Notes under the pieces: generated by a model
The model's database searches: none
The model's input: the letters and a program-made list of their open reading frames with translations, nothing else
What the model was told of the DNA's origin: nothing
Made by a program: the position numbers and the translations under genes
Shown: positions 26,501 to 38,400 of the stretch, piece by piece
Layout: the number at the start of each line of letters is the position of its first letter
Numbering within the stretch: position 1 is the first letter of the stretch
Origin: Enoplolaimus lenunculus
Taxonomy: Eukaryota; Nematoda; Enoplea; Enoplida; Thoracostomopsidae
NCBI GenBank assembly: GCA_030248215.1
Contig: JASANG010003810.1
Location: 124,001-188,000, forward strand
DNA: 64,000 nucleotides
Direction: 5' to 3'

Positions 26501-29500
26501 CAATAAACAAAACCCACCAGTTTGGTAGCCTCATTGCCATCAATATCATGCCTAGAGTAGATATGATTAGGCAGCCTTGGTACACTGACACAGCAATTAC
26601 CAGCCGCTATTGATTTAGACGTAGAGACAGACACTGCACTCGCATTTGATCCTCGATGACGGGCAAAATGTCTGAACGTGTGCAATGGCTTGAAGCTCGG
26701 ATTCCACTTTTTATCGCTAAAATATAACAACACGCATTAGCCTACTATCCGAAGGACAAAACTTTCACTATCACTTTCTGATATCAACCACCGGGCCCCA
26801 AAATTAACCACATAGCGTATTAAAAAATTCCATACACTATCACTCGAACACTCGGTTAACGGCACGCTAATTTCAAAGCCTAACCTCACTTTTGAAACTG
26901 TTTAATTTAACACTAAAGACAAAGGCTCAAAACAAAAACATGAACTAACCGTTTTGATTTTCTGCCTCTCGTCTCTTTATCAAACGCGTCATTATCGAGA
27001 GAATCTAAAGATCGTGCAGATTTCAAATTACTTCCGCTATCTGCATCTACAACCAAGATGACGCAATTAGTAGACTCAAGGCTTACAAACATGATTTAGC
27101 TACATATAATATAGCAAACAGGGGATGCGCACTTACAACGCAAAAACGACTTCCGTGCTAATAAGTGTCCGGCATTTGCTGTGTTTTGGAAAGATGTGGG
27201 TTGATTTTCGCTAAGCGAAACATCTGCCACTTTAAGATTGAAACCAGTAACACAAAGGAAGAAAATCAATCTCATACTGCTAATAACCTGGCAGAAAAGA
27301 CACAGTGCACAAAAACATAAAATAATACCTGCACAGATTCCAGTGCTTGCCAATTTCATTCTGAAAAAATTCAAATAGCAATGTTAAGAATTATTCAACG
27401 TTGAAATTTCTCAGGCTAGCTGCCAGAGTGCAACCGGAATTCCGACTGCAATTTAGAATTCTGACTCAAAACGAGTTCCGATTCCAATTGTACAATCAAT
27501 CAGGACCGAAATTTTGACATTTTAATTTTATTTCGGCCTATTTGTTGGAATATGTTGCATAAAAATTCTCCGTCATTCATCTATCAAATTGTTTTTGATA
27601 AGTTTAATTGATTGTAGTTTATCTTTACAGAACAAAACAAGATATCTGTTCAGAATAGTTGTCAGCACAGAGGCACTTCATTATAATAGGTAAGTTGATA
27701 TTAGCAAACCAAATACTGAACTTCAAACAGAGTCTTACATTTTATCAGCATGAGCAGACGCAGACCGTCGACGTCTTAATTGCGGTGAGTCACGATTTGA
27801 CTCTGGCACTGAACACAATACTTTCATAAAAATTGCTAAAATGAACAATTTTAGCAAAGATAAGGGAACATAAAATTTCGCTCACGGTAAAATCAGGTAT
27901 TTTGTCCGCCTTATCCACTGAAAGTATTTTCACCTTTCGGTGCCGGTATTTTCAAGTTTATTTACCCAGTCGCCACATAAGGAAACAGAGGCACTCGTAC
28001 TTCCATGGCTGCAAACAGTAAACACACTACAATACATAAATATTAGAAGTGCTACAACTGACGTGGTAAATTATGAGTCAGAATCACTAAAACATAGATG
28101 TATTTGAGGCTTCCACTTAACACAATAATGACTAAGAATACTTCAAGAATCAAAAAAATCTAGACACTTACTATTCCTCCTACTAGGTGCTATTCCAGAT
28201 TTAATAAAATGACGCTGAGTGAAACCTGGAGCTGGAGACCGATTATTGGAAGATTGGCACAAATCATTTTCGATAGCTCTTTCAATGTCTATCCCCGTAC
28301 GTCTTCCGCAAACAAACACATCTGGCGATGACATAATCATATCAAACTGGGACGGAACGCCTAGAACACATTTCATAAAAAATCTGTTCACGTTTCTAGT
28401 TTCGCATAGAAAATTGTTATAAACACGCGATTAAACACACACGCCCGTTTTATTCACCCTCACTTATCTCACAGTTTTCCAAGACCGATAAATATTCAAG
28501 TCTATATACATAATTTTACATAAGCCTGCAAGTCTCAAATCTTCCGCGGACGAGAATATAAAAATTATCGTAGAACTCAAAATAAATTTTTTGTCACCGC
28601 TTTAAAACAACTTCGAAGACCTTACCTAACTTATCATAGTTACGAATCAAACGCTCAACACATTGGCAACGACGTTCAAAAGAAGACATCAATGAACCGT
28701 GATCAAGTGCTTCTGCCGGGTTCACGGCAAATAATGTCGGCGCAAATATCAAAGCTAAATTATGCACGGTCATCTTATTCATTTCGTGGTGTTTTGAAAC
28801 CTAAAACTTGTACATATACGTAGCTCATACGTGTCAACAGGGTAAATACAGGCTGTCTATCAGGTCGCAACCGGAATTCCTGAAAAATCACAAAATTTAA
28901 GGAACAAAAATGAAGTTTATATAGCTAATAATAAGACACTCAACAAAAACTATGTAAAACTTTTTTGTTCAATTCCACTAACTTTACGAATGACACCAGA
29001 AATACGTTACGTACTTTCCGATCGAAATATTAAAACACAAATTTCCAATCTCAATAATATATATTATAAATGAAAACCGTTAGGATTGCGTTATAGTTGT
29101 CCTTTGTTTACAAATTGTTAGTAGCTTACGTGCTCGATATAAACTCAACTAAACTATTGGTAAATAGCAACCAAGCATACATCATTAAGCTTCCACATCA
29201 AATACATCAACGTTTGATAATTGGCATGAGAAGTAACCAGGTGATAATTTCGAATTAACGTTTCTTCTGCTAACTCGTTCGGAGCCGCAATAAAACACTC
29301 TTGAACACGACTGGGAATTAATGGAAACTTCAGTTTGCGCAGAAATAACTTAATCAGATCAGTCATGTCGTGAATACTTAGTGTTGATGCGACGCTGTCA
29401 TTCAAACCCGCATAGAAACTGCTAATCTATAACGATTTCAAAATCAAAATGGTTGTCCAAAAAAGGTTTATGTAATAATACCTATACCACCAGTCGTGGT

Positions 29501-32500
29501 GGGACTACATTCATTGAGCGAAGCTCGAACACACGTAAGCAATTAAGGTAATATACAAATTAGTTATTAGCTAGCTATTCATTTATCGGTTTTGGAGGTT
29601 TGTAAACCATTTTGTTAAGATTCCTCGCACCCAAAAACCCTTCAGTCACCCTAATAATTACTGAAATAATTTAAAAAGTCCTAGTTTTGTCTTGTCAATT
29701 AAGCTAATATGCAAATTAGCTATTAGCTAACTATTCAATTATCAGTTTTAGATGTTTGTAAACAATTTATCCCTTGCACCTAAAAACCGTTTAGTGCTGA
29801 AATTATCTTACTTTTAGCCTTAATAACTAGTGAAATATTGTAAAAAGTCCTAATTTTGGCTAATGAACTATGCTAATATGCAAACTATCCATTAGCTAAC
29901 TGGTCAATTATCGGTTTTGGAGGTTTGTAAATAGTCTACGCAGATTCCTCGCCCAAAAACCCTTTAACGATAAAACTTGATTGCTTCTAACTGTAATAAT
30001 TAGTGAAATATTGTAGAAAGTCCTAATATAGGCTTAATTGATTATGCAAATTAGCCGGAGCTAATGAACTCCTTAAAATTTTAAATCCCCAATGCGAGGT
30101 TAACACCCCAGGATAATTGGCTTTCAAACAAAAAAAGTTTATCGAATTCGGTTCAGCCGTTCCTAAGATTCTTTTCGGACGGACAGACGGACATCCACCT
30201 TTCGACCCCCAAGTACAAAACATAAAACGCTTCGCGAAACTCTGAGCTTCGCTCGGAGTTTCGCTTCGCTCAATTACTTCATCATCTTTGCAAAAATTAT
30301 AAAATCCTTACGATTAAAATATCAGTGAAACTTATCTATCAACACATAGACTGGTAATAAGCCGTCTGTTGCCGGCCGCGCTAGGGATATGCAATAATAA
30401 AACTTGAGTTCTGTTTGTTACAGTTATTACAATTAATCATTATTTATTGCAGTCAAAAACTATATAATATTATAAATATTTTATTTCAAATTAAGTACCT
30501 TTAGATACGATCGCTGTCTTGCCTGGGATCCACTGCGCCGAAACAGTCCTTCGACTTCATAATGATCGTGCAAATAATCGAACGCTTCAACGAGAAATCT
30601 AAATCATATATATTTGCACGTACCTACCATTTATTCAATATCTCATACAAACATGGCTTCCCTCAGTAATGGGAGCGCCAAGGACATTTCAGTAAATGTT
30701 CCGGTTCCTGTTCCTTTTCAGCAGGTTGCGCTACCGATTTGCAAGTAGGTTCAGGTCGAACCATGGTATATACATACGCTGCAAGTTCACGCTATAGGAA
30801 CTTGCACATGATAAATGAACCTTAGTTGTCGTCGGTTAAAAGTAATGTAACGTTCAAAGAGCTAGAATACAATGGCTTGAACGAAACCCTATATACAGCA
30901 AACTAGTAGCCACAGCCATAATATAAACCCGCAACACAGCCATAATGTTAACTAGATAGATACAAAGATATCCATTGAGAGACCTCGAGGTGTTTGAACA
31001 CAGTTGGTCCGTTACACAGTCTCTGAAAACTAGGAAAACCAAAGTAAAGTCTAAATTAAAATCTTAATGACTCTGTTATGAACCTATTCAGTTTCTTTAT
31101 GTTATTGTCAATTTTATTCAGCCTATTTGATCTGTAGACTCTATACCAAACTTCGCTATAACGCGAATATCTCGTTAAGAAGAGCTCTACGGATTCTTCT
31201 TCCAATCCACAACAGTAGCAAATACTCGAATTAGAGAGTCCTGTTTTATACATACTCTTATTTAGTTGACAGCGTCCAGTAACTATTTGTGTTAGTAGTC
31301 TAACCCTAGCTCTATTAAATCGCACGATAAAGCTAGTGTAACTTGTTTCCAGTTTGCTAAAGAATATCTTCGTATTTCGGCAAGTATTTAGTCCTAGCCA
31401 TCTCTGGTTAGTGTGTGAAATACACCAATTTTGGATAATACATATTTTTGATTTGTCTTTGTGGTACACCTATAACAGGATCTGGTCCAGTAAAGCTCAT
31501 TTGAGCTCGTATCTTAGCTAATGCATCAGCCGTATCATTTCCGTAATTAGGTAGCTAGATGACCTTTAATCCATGTTAAAAATACTTTATGTGTAACTGA
31601 GAGATCTTGTATATAGGTGCTTTACGCAGCTCTTAGTTATTTCGGAATTGCTCCAATTCCTATCGAGCGCCTTGAGGAAAGCTTGACTATTTGATCTAGT
31701 GATAATTATTTTCTGTCTAACACAACGCTCAATTAATTCTGAAACAGCTTCATCAATAGCCAAAATTTCTGCTTGGTAAATCGACGAAAATTGTCCCAAG
31801 GAGAAAGATAAACTTATTACATTATCAATGAAAACACCAGCCCCGGTACTTCTGTTTGCGTAAGTAATACTCTATTCTTGACCCATTAGTGAAACGTTAT
31901 ATATTAGCTACAGTATGATCCTATCCATTAATTAATATATACCGTTCATGAACTTGTATCTATGTGTTTTCTAATATCGAAATCAGTTGATAAATTTACA
32001 ATGGGAATGCTCTTTAGTACTGTGCTAAAAATTGTTCCATGACCTACGTATAAGGTGATTTTTTCAAGATTTATATACAAGAATGAAGTCTTGTATACCA
32101 TCCGGCAGCTTTTCGAAAGACCGCTAAATTCATCGGTAAAACATTAAACATAATTTCTAAGGACATTTGAGCCTGGCTTCTCCACAGCGGGGGGGCGGCG
32201 GGGGGGCCCCCAGCACTTTTTGAAATTTTCATTTTCCCCCGGCGAAAATTTTGCCGCCCCCAGAAAAGGCCCCCCGGCGAATTTTCGGCCGCCCCCAGCA
32301 AAATGCCCCCAGCAAATTTTTTTGCTGGGGGGCCCCCAAAAATTTTCAATGTTAAAACATAAAGACCTGGATTTCTTTTGAGGCGGACATTCAGCAAAAT
32401 ATGATTATATATTACGCTGAGTACTCATAATTTTTTAATAGCGTTACAAATACCGGTAGTAACTAGTACAATTCAATAATGAACTGAAAAAAGCACAATT

Positions 32501-33156
32501 ATATAAAGACCGTTTCATGGCATACAGCATTCGAAAGTACCTTGCAGCAACAAGTTCAACCCGCCTGAGCCTTATGATAAACTGAATCTGTGACTAATAT
32601 ATAAAATATATGTTAATCACAGTTTCAATTATAGATTATCTATATTTTATATAATTGTGCTTCTTTCAACTTCTGGTAAAGTTGTCAGTAATATTAGTAA
32701 AAATTATTGTTATTAGCGTTTGCGGGGAATTTTTGTCATGTTGAGCGATGAGAAATCTTCAGTTGAGTTGGAAACGCGATCTAGAATAAAAAAATGGTCC
32801 AAAAAGTCGGCTTGCAAAATTTTAAGCCTGCCCCCAGGACCCCCCAGATCATCTGGGGGCCCCCCAGGAAAACTGCCCCCCAGCAAAATTAGCTGCCCCT
32901 CAGGAAACGCTCCCCGGCGGAAATTTTCAAGCTGTGGAGAAGCCAGTGAGCTGTTGATCTCAGAGCTCCTGATGCATACAATTAAGGAAGTCTAAACAGA
33001 CACCGCAGCGGAGCCATAAGGTTAACTAACTAAGTAAGTACGTATTTACCTCGGCAACTGAACTGAATCGCCATTTGGAGGAATTACGACTACAGCCATC
33101 ACCATATTGCTCGAATCTAAATCGATCAAACCTTCAGGCTCCCACTGCGCGGCCAT
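17577..33156 (-). CDS. RhoGAP-domain protein with long disordered tail, ARHGAP11A-like
   Basis: This gene encodes a GTPase-activating protein for Rho-family GTPases. Eighteen exons join in phase: 33050-33156, 30499-30598, 29181-29426, 28626-28800, 28172-28360, 27739-27808, 27137-27210, 26950-27046, 26518-26716, 25933-26163, 25482-25534, 24300-25045, 23386-23802, 22700-22766, 22042-22471, 21138-21273, 19211-19883 and 17577-18429. The product is 1,620 residues. The GAP domain is at the extreme N-terminus, about residues 20-205: LPRFLVEAF, then GLFRRSG with the arginine finger R56, FPLIPS, and NKMTVHNLALIFAPTLF. The remaining ~1,400 residues are Ser-, Arg- and Lys-rich and lack a recognisable domain. 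They include RRRRSASA, RGRARPVALIGRR and, in the large exon at 19211-19883, an IETxNAGI-like run of degenerate repeats. An N-terminal GAP with a long tail fits ARHGAP11A (human about 1,023 residues); ARHGAP19 is an alternative. FAPTLF and the phases are strong evidence for the gene; the subfamily is inferred. Confidence 0.85.
20080..20165 (-). pseudogene. Duplicated copy of the 5' edge of the 19.2-19.9 kb RhoGAP exon
   Basis: The minus-strand sequence TTTCAGATCGAATCTAATTG followed by TTCAATATCTCATTTATG mirrors the acceptor and start of the exon at 19883 (TTTCAGATCGAATTGAAC, TTCAATCGTATG). A third trace of the same block lies at about 19965-19992. The copies sit in the intron just upstream of the real exon and do not continue in its frame. 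Confidence 0.4.
20401..21110. repeat. Diverged ~365-bp tandem duplication in a RhoGAP intron
   Basis: Two blocks in the same order share CTTAAGCA, CTGACAAAATTTGAT, ATTGC or GCTTTC before TCGTTATGAT-like, GGCTCA, and stretches rich in TTAAGTAAATACTTAAG. The first spans about 20401-20770 and the second about 20771-21110. Confidence 0.5.
29488..30274. repeat. GAGCGAAGC repeat, fuller copy, in a RhoGAP intron
   Basis: The left end has ATTGAGCGAAGCTCG and the right end has CGCTTCGCTCAAT, a short inverted pair. About three internal units of 155-170 bp carry GCTAATATGCAAATTAGCT and TTAGTGAAATA..GTCCTAAT. The 3' part (GGTTCAGCCGTTCCTAAG and GGACGGACAGACGGACA) resembles the tails of some non-autonomous elements. 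The family is not assigned. Confidence 0.7.
31056..32165 (-). mobile_element. LINE remnant: post-RT region, RNase H and C-terminal domain
   Basis: The minus strand encodes pieces of a non-LTR retrotransposon. First comes a post-RT segment with PMNLAVFRKAAGWYTRLHS. Next is an RNase H region with SSIYQAEILAIDEA and TRSNSQAFLKAL; the Asp usual in the SDSQA motif reads Asn. Last is a Cys-containing C-terminal part with LLTQIVTGRCQLNKSMYK and CYCCGLEEESVELFL. The RT core with its catalytic YADD is absent, so the copy is 5'-truncated or displaced by the G-rich element next to it. The RNase H places it in the I/R1/LOA-type group. It lies in intron 1 of the RhoGAP gene. Confidence 0.75.
32180..32950. 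repeat. Element bounded by inverted C/G-run arrays
   Basis: CTGGCTTCTCCACAGC followed by G-runs at the left faces GCTGTGGAGAAGCCAG preceded by C-runs at the right, an inverted pair about 750 bp apart. Each arm carries repeats such as GGGGGGCCCCCAG, GCCCCCAGCAAAAT and GGCGAAAATTTTG. The middle is AT-rich with no coding sequence. It abuts the LINE remnant inside RhoGAP intron 1. Confidence 0.55.
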
Positions 33157-33384
33157 TGATAACTAAGAACGGCGTACCGCTTGCTGGAGTAAAGTATTTA
33201 AATATATTCTACTTAAGTGCGCAATGTACCTTCTCCGCAGGCGAAACTTTCAGCCAGGAGACGCAAACCGGGGGGACGGAACTATTAAGATATGTAAGCA
33301 AGCATGTGATACATGCTTGACCTGGTGCATATGCAATATACATTGTATGTATAGTATGCTTGCCGGCGGCATACGGTCGACACA

Positions 33385-33495
33385 AGCGAGCTGCGTGGCG
33401 CAGTAGTAGTGTTCGCTTAAGTGTCCGCAGGCTGCGAGTTCCATCCCCTCTATGGAAGCCCACTTTTCCGGCTGCTTATAAAAAATGTCTGAAGT
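33385..33495 (+). repeat. tRNA-derived SINE-like sequence
   Basis: GTGGCGCAGTAGTAGTG resembles a pol III A box region, and GCTGCGAGTTCCATCCC, 35 bases further, resembles a B box. No acceptor-stem pairing or clean tRNA fold was found. It lies about 230 bases upstream of the RhoGAP start codon. Confidence 0.4.
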
Positions 33496-36152
33496 CCCGG
33501 TTCCTACCTAAACTGACACAATAGGCTTTTGCGTGCATATATACGTAGTTTTTGGCTGTACTTCTCGGTCAAGTTATTGGCGTCGAAAGTTGATAAAACC
33601 GCAGTTAAGACTAAACATGCAAATGTGTTTGTGTTCTAATGTTTTGCATTGTATTGGCATTACGTAAATACCTTTCTAGTTCCGATTCCACTTCCAATTC
33701 TGATTCCGGTAAAAAATTGGTGTTCTGATTCCGATTTGGATTACGGTATAATCCAGTTTCGCTTTGTACCCTAATACTCGTCATTAAAATGAGCTGAATT
33801 ACGTGTTGAGAGCGTGTCCACGCAGTGGGCATTTCAAGTTCGTATATTCGGTGTTTCCGGAATCCATCTCATTCAGATCTTACCCCTCTTCAGATCAGTC
33901 GAAAATTCTGTTTTGATCAGTACAGACCTTACAAAGCTAAGACCGTTGAACGTCAAGCGTTAATGCGCCGGTCACAATTTAAATTTAAGGCGTGTCTGCC
34001 ACAAGATGTCATAAGGTAACGCTAACGCGTGACAAATTTTAAACTATACAACAGAATGTGTGCCGCTAATAACTTACACACATAAATGTGTGTGTTTCAA
34101 TTTCAAGATTTTTGTACCGTTAATGTATGGTTAACGCTTTCGTCACTTTTTTTGAGAAAATTTTAAGAAGACAAAGTTTCTGCAAAAATGAAATTGAACT
34201 GTATTTGAGTTTCGTGTACCCTACGTACATCGGTGCCAGTTCTCGCAGACTACCCACACTTTACACTCTTATGCTGAGAAAATTTTAACTTGTTACAATT
34301 TTAAAATTTATAGGGAGTAAATTTTACGTCAACCCTATCCTAACGCATGTCCTCTGAAATATATTTTGTACTGCGCATAATCTCATTGTAAGCTCGCATA
34401 TCAAGCGGCGTACTAAAGTCAGACATATGTGTAAGGATATTTAAGAAATATGCAATTAAAAACTCAAGAAATTCCAGTCCATTGTCAAATCAAACAGAAC
34501 AACCACGAACCCAACTTTTGTTCGATGGCAGCCTCGGTTTTAAGTTTCAAACGATATTCTCCTAGCTACGAAATTTTACTGTTTTACACTACTAACAAAG
34601 AAAGGCCATTTTGCAAAATAAATAATAAGCAACTTTTCCCGGAAATATGTGCACACTAATCGAAACGTTTAGTTGTATGCTAATTTTTCTACTTGTGTTT
34701 TGTATGATGAAGCGTATGTGCTGTCTTGTTAGCAGTCGTTAACAAAACGGGATGCATATCTTGCATTTTTGTATTGGTGAACCGTTGAAAAGCAGTCAGA
34801 ATATAACACAAGTAGCCTTAAGCGTATTGTAAAAACGAAACGTGTATTTACATTCGAATCTTAATATGCGATGCCCAGTGATAAGAATATGGTAATAAAA
34901 CAACAAATGCAATGACAACGAGTATAGCCGGGTTGCAGATATTTGTGACATTCATCTGTCGGCTATCAACGAAATCGATTTTAAAAGTTGAGAGGACAAT
35001 ATGTTGATGAAAGTGAAAAGTGAAATATGCGAAAACAGTGTCTGCATTTTGCCAAATTTTGACTCCACCTGGACAGAAATTTTATCACGTACAGATTTAT
35101 TTTCCATATGCCTTACTGATCCAGCAGACACGTGCAAACGTTGCTCCAAACGCGTACCGAGTTTTATGCTCAAAAGGTACCAACAAAATTAGTGTGAGAA
35201 AAAATTTTATATATAAACCTAGCAAGTGTGATGATACAAATAGAATATTTTTCGGTTTGTTACCTAAAGTCAATCCTTGATCTCTACCGGTGCAAAAAAG
35301 AATATTTTTCGGTTTGTTACCTAAAGTCAATCCTTGATCTCTATTGGTGCAAAAAATAATGTTTCAAATTGATGGATCATCCACGTTATAAAAAGCACGC
35401 ATAGTTGTAAAAACCGTCCCTCCCTTTTGGGTGCCAGCGTTGTTCCTACCCACTCTCTTTTTACACTGTATGAGATGCCAATGCCTGTACCCTTAGACAA
35501 TGCCTGAATCTTTAGACAACGAATATGCTCTAGGCATTAATATAGATTTGTCCTGACATCATTATCGGGAACTGTTATTGTGAAGGGACTCAATTTTTTG
35601 CGTCGAATGATGCGTGCGAATATGTGTGCAAAGCGTGTGTGTTCATAAATGTGTGCGCGTGAACTAACGTAATGTCCAGACATCCTAGAGACAACATGTA
35701 TCTGTCCAGACTCCACAGTCCTTTCCGACACAGCCTAGACAATTAACGCTATCTAAGTACATCTACGAAACTGTACCTTGCCTCCAGGTAAGATGTGTAT
35801 TTGGATGCTGTTCCAAATGGGGTGGGTGGAACATTTATTACATCGGCGTGTGCATTTTAACGTAGATGAATCATGACGCAGGGTTCACGTTATAAACAGG
35901 GGCAGCCCGGAACACGTTTAGTCCGTGTTGATTCGATGTCACCATAAAATATTGTAATCTGAATAGCGGTTAGTAGACACAATGTGAATGTGATATTACA
36001 TTGGATTACAAATCCCTGATTTCCGGTAAAATCGTATACAAATAGCAATATTTCACATGATACCACGGGGCATTTATGTGAATATCATATGATATTCCAA
36101 AATTCTGCCGAATATCACATGATATGATGCAGGACAATGTAATTTGTGCGCA
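33496..36152. other. Gene-free stretch with small repeats
   Basis: No exon is supported here. A direct duplication of about 58 bp lies at 35237-35353 (GAATATTTTTCGGTTTGTTA twice). TTAACCC-like ends occur near 34130 and 34325. Confidence 0.4.
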
Positions 36153-36156
36153 TTAA

Positions 36157-36417
36157 CCCTTTAACTCATAGAGTATACTATGAGCAAAAATACAATAATG
36201 TACGAGTAGTACACACACAGTGAGCAGTGTTTAACATTTATAACCTATATGCGCAGTGTAAAATCTCCACAAGACGTGAGAGCCCCCTCGGGCTCGAGCG
36301 TTAAGCTTCTATAGCTCAGTGGTCATCGTAAACGCCTTCCACCATTGAAACTGGGGTTCGAATCTCACCTTGAAATTGCATTTCATATGAAATTGCAAAT
36401 ATTCATGTGAGAAAGGG
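36157..36417 (+). mobile_element. TTAA-type element carrying a tRNA-Gly-like cassette, copy 1
   Basis: It starts CCCTTTAACTCATAGAG after TTAA (36153-36156) and ends CATGTGAGAAAGGG before CTAA. Inside are GACGTGAGAGCCCCCTCGGG and, at about 36305-36370, a tRNA-like stretch. The A box is TATAGCTCAGTGG, the anticodon-loop-like part is CGCCTTCCACC and the B box is GGGTTCGAATC. The cassette looks like tRNA-Gly. Confidence 0.75.
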
Positions 36418-36809
36418 CTAATAATATAATGAAGTCAAATAATGTAGCTTTGAGTGATTCGCAATTCTGAGTTAGCATTTTTTCTGTTTCTGGCGTAAAT
36501 TTTGCCTGTATTCCTAATGAGTCCAGCTGGGTCACGTTTTGTCACGTTCTATATATTGGGTACAATTTTGCCTGCGATGTAGCCGAATATGATATTCCAA
36601 AAACAGTGGTTCTCTGCTAGCATCTTGTATCGGTCACGTTTTGTCTTTCAATTTCGTATGCTATTCCCTACATCGTCTGTCAATATCATATTATAAAAAT
36701 GACTACTGAACCAGTTACAAATAGGTTTGCGTATGGCGGAATATAATACGATACTAGCAGGGTATGTGCCGTTACCATATGATATAACGAGAGAATGCAA
36801 ATAACCACT

Positions 36810-37005
36810 AAAAATATTATAGCGAGAAATTTAAATTTTGGTGCAAAAAAACAAAATTTGGCAAAAAATTATATTTTTAGCGGAAAAATTTAAATTTTAG
36901 CGGGAAACACAAATTTTGGGAGGATACGAATTTTGGCGGAACATTTAAATTTTGGCGATAAATTCAAAATTTGGCAAAAAAATCAAATTTTGGAAATTAA
37001 ATTTT
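36810..37005 (+). repeat. AAATTTTGGCGG-type minisatellite
   Basis: About ten degenerate units of 18-22 bp follow the pattern AAATTTTGGCGG followed by AAA. This stretch interrupts the ATATCATATGATAT array. Confidence 0.7.
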
Positions 37006-37355
37006 GGCGGCTTGTCTTATGATACTTTTAAACTACATAATGGAATATCGTACGATACACTTAAAGTGTGTAGTAGAATATCATATGATACTGCATTTCT
37101 GTCTTGCTGAATATCACATTATATATGCTGTTAATTTGGAATATCATATGATATTCACCGATATGTCTGATAGTGTGCGTGACATTCCAGCACTTGTTTC
37201 GACTTTTGTCTGTCCGTATCTTATGATGGTACCAAAAATTTATGTTGATGTCGAATCAACATGTGGTAAAACTGACCCCTGCCCCAGTTATATCGACAGC
37301 GCAAGTATATATGCTGGTACGAATAGAGGGGATATATTTTAGCACGAACTTTGTG

Positions 37356-37558
37356 CACTGCAAAAAATGGAGACTCATATTCTCTCCAAAATACGCTCTA
37401 CGGGACTACACAAACTGAGTCAAATTCGACTCTGCCACAGTCGAACGTGTGACTCAGTGAGTCGAATTTGACTCTGACGGAGGCGAATTTGACTCAAATT
37501 GTGTAGTTCCGTAGAGCTTATTTCAGAAAGAGTCGTTTACTCAACATTTTTTGCTATG
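37356..37558. mobile_element. CACTGCAAAAAATGG palindromic MITE, copy 1
   Basis: Inverted arms of about 90 bp start CACTGCAAAAAATGG. They contain GGGACTACACAAACTGAGTC facing GACTCAAATTGTGTAGTTCC. Copies lie at 38889-39101, 42880-43092, 46869-47079 and 53383-53582. Confidence 0.75.
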
Positions 37559-37937
37559 TATTCGAATACCATGCAAGAATACATAGTTGTTCGTACACAC
37601 ATTTAATACTTATTTACATGTTCTACATGTTTAAATTTCATTCAAACTGTCAATAGGCGTACAGCCAAGTGGATTATAAACTGCAAAAACAAACTCGAAC
37701 AATGCGAGCAAAAACCAAACACAGAATCTACTGGGCCGCCTCTGTCTGTCACTAATTTATCTACGAATTTAAAGTATTTGAGAGAAAGGACAACTTTCAA
37801 TTTCAGAATGACTAAAACTCTGCGAAAATGCCCCTAAAAAGTTGTTTTGGAAAATTTCATTTTCCCACTATGAAAATTAATATCGTCAAATTAACTAGGT
37901 CGCTACAATAGACCAAACTGTACGAAAACTTGTACAA

Positions 37938-38062
37938 GACAAGTATATATATTTATTCATTTATATATATTTATTTATATATAAATAAATATGTATATAC
38001 ATTTATTTATTTATATATAAATAAATAAATATGTATATATATTTTATTTATTTATTTATATG
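37938..38062. repeat. TATTTAT-type microsatellite
   Basis: Interleaved TTATTTATTTATATA units form several self-complementary blocks. Confidence 0.85.
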
Positions 38063-38245
38063 TATGTATACAGCCTGTATTTTTCTATACTTTTATATGT
38101 ATATCTGCATTTCAGCACACTTTATTTTAAGAGCGCATGGCAAGATTTTACAGTTTCGAAAGATTTAAACTTCACGGAAAATTTAAATTTTTGCGGGCAG
38201 CTGAGCGACCACGGCTTTGAGAATTTCTAGCGTAAATACCCTGTG

Positions 38246-38400
38246 CACTGTAAATTGCACTGAATTGATTTTAACTCAGAAGAATGAGTTGAATCCACTC
38301 GAACGCTTGAGCTGTGAATTAGGTCTTTCAGAACTCAAACTTCTGAATTGATTGAACTCATTGTGAGTTGAAATTAATCAACTCATTGGAATTTACAGTG
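38246..38400. mobile_element. CACTGTAAATT-type MITE, short copy
   Basis: It runs from CACTGTAAATTGCACTGAA to CTCATTGGAATTTACAGTG with an internal AACTCAGAAGAATGAGTT. Confidence 0.7.

Larger units (their letters stand above)
36040..37160. repeat. Scattered array of the palindrome AATATCATATGATATT
   Basis: About ten near-copies of a 16-base palindrome, or of halves with CACATGATA, occur. They lie near 36052, 36084, 36113, 36583, 36690, 36776, 37042, 37079, 37113 and 37139. Spacing is irregular, so this is not a simple tandem array. Confidence 0.7.

Noticed and set aside
27966-28008. Candidate 43-base RhoGAP exon (acceptor TTTGCAG, donor GTAAAT).
   Set aside because: Including it breaks the reading frame, whereas joining 28172-28360 directly to 27739-27808 keeps the frame. 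It could be a cryptic exon.
30661-30780. Short open frames on both strands just upstream of RhoGAP exon 2.
   Set aside because: The plus-strand frame starting MASLSNGS and the minus-strand frame starting MVRPEPT are both about 33 residues, end in stops and do not link in phase to any exon. They lie in intron 1.
35760-36000. Possible LTR or promoter-like region (TTATAAACAGGGGC).
   Set aside because: No second copy, no terminal repeat pair and no adjoining coding remnants were found.
36305-36370. A functional tRNA-Gly gene.
   Set aside because: The D and acceptor stems do not pair properly, and the same stretch sits inside three copies of a transposable element.
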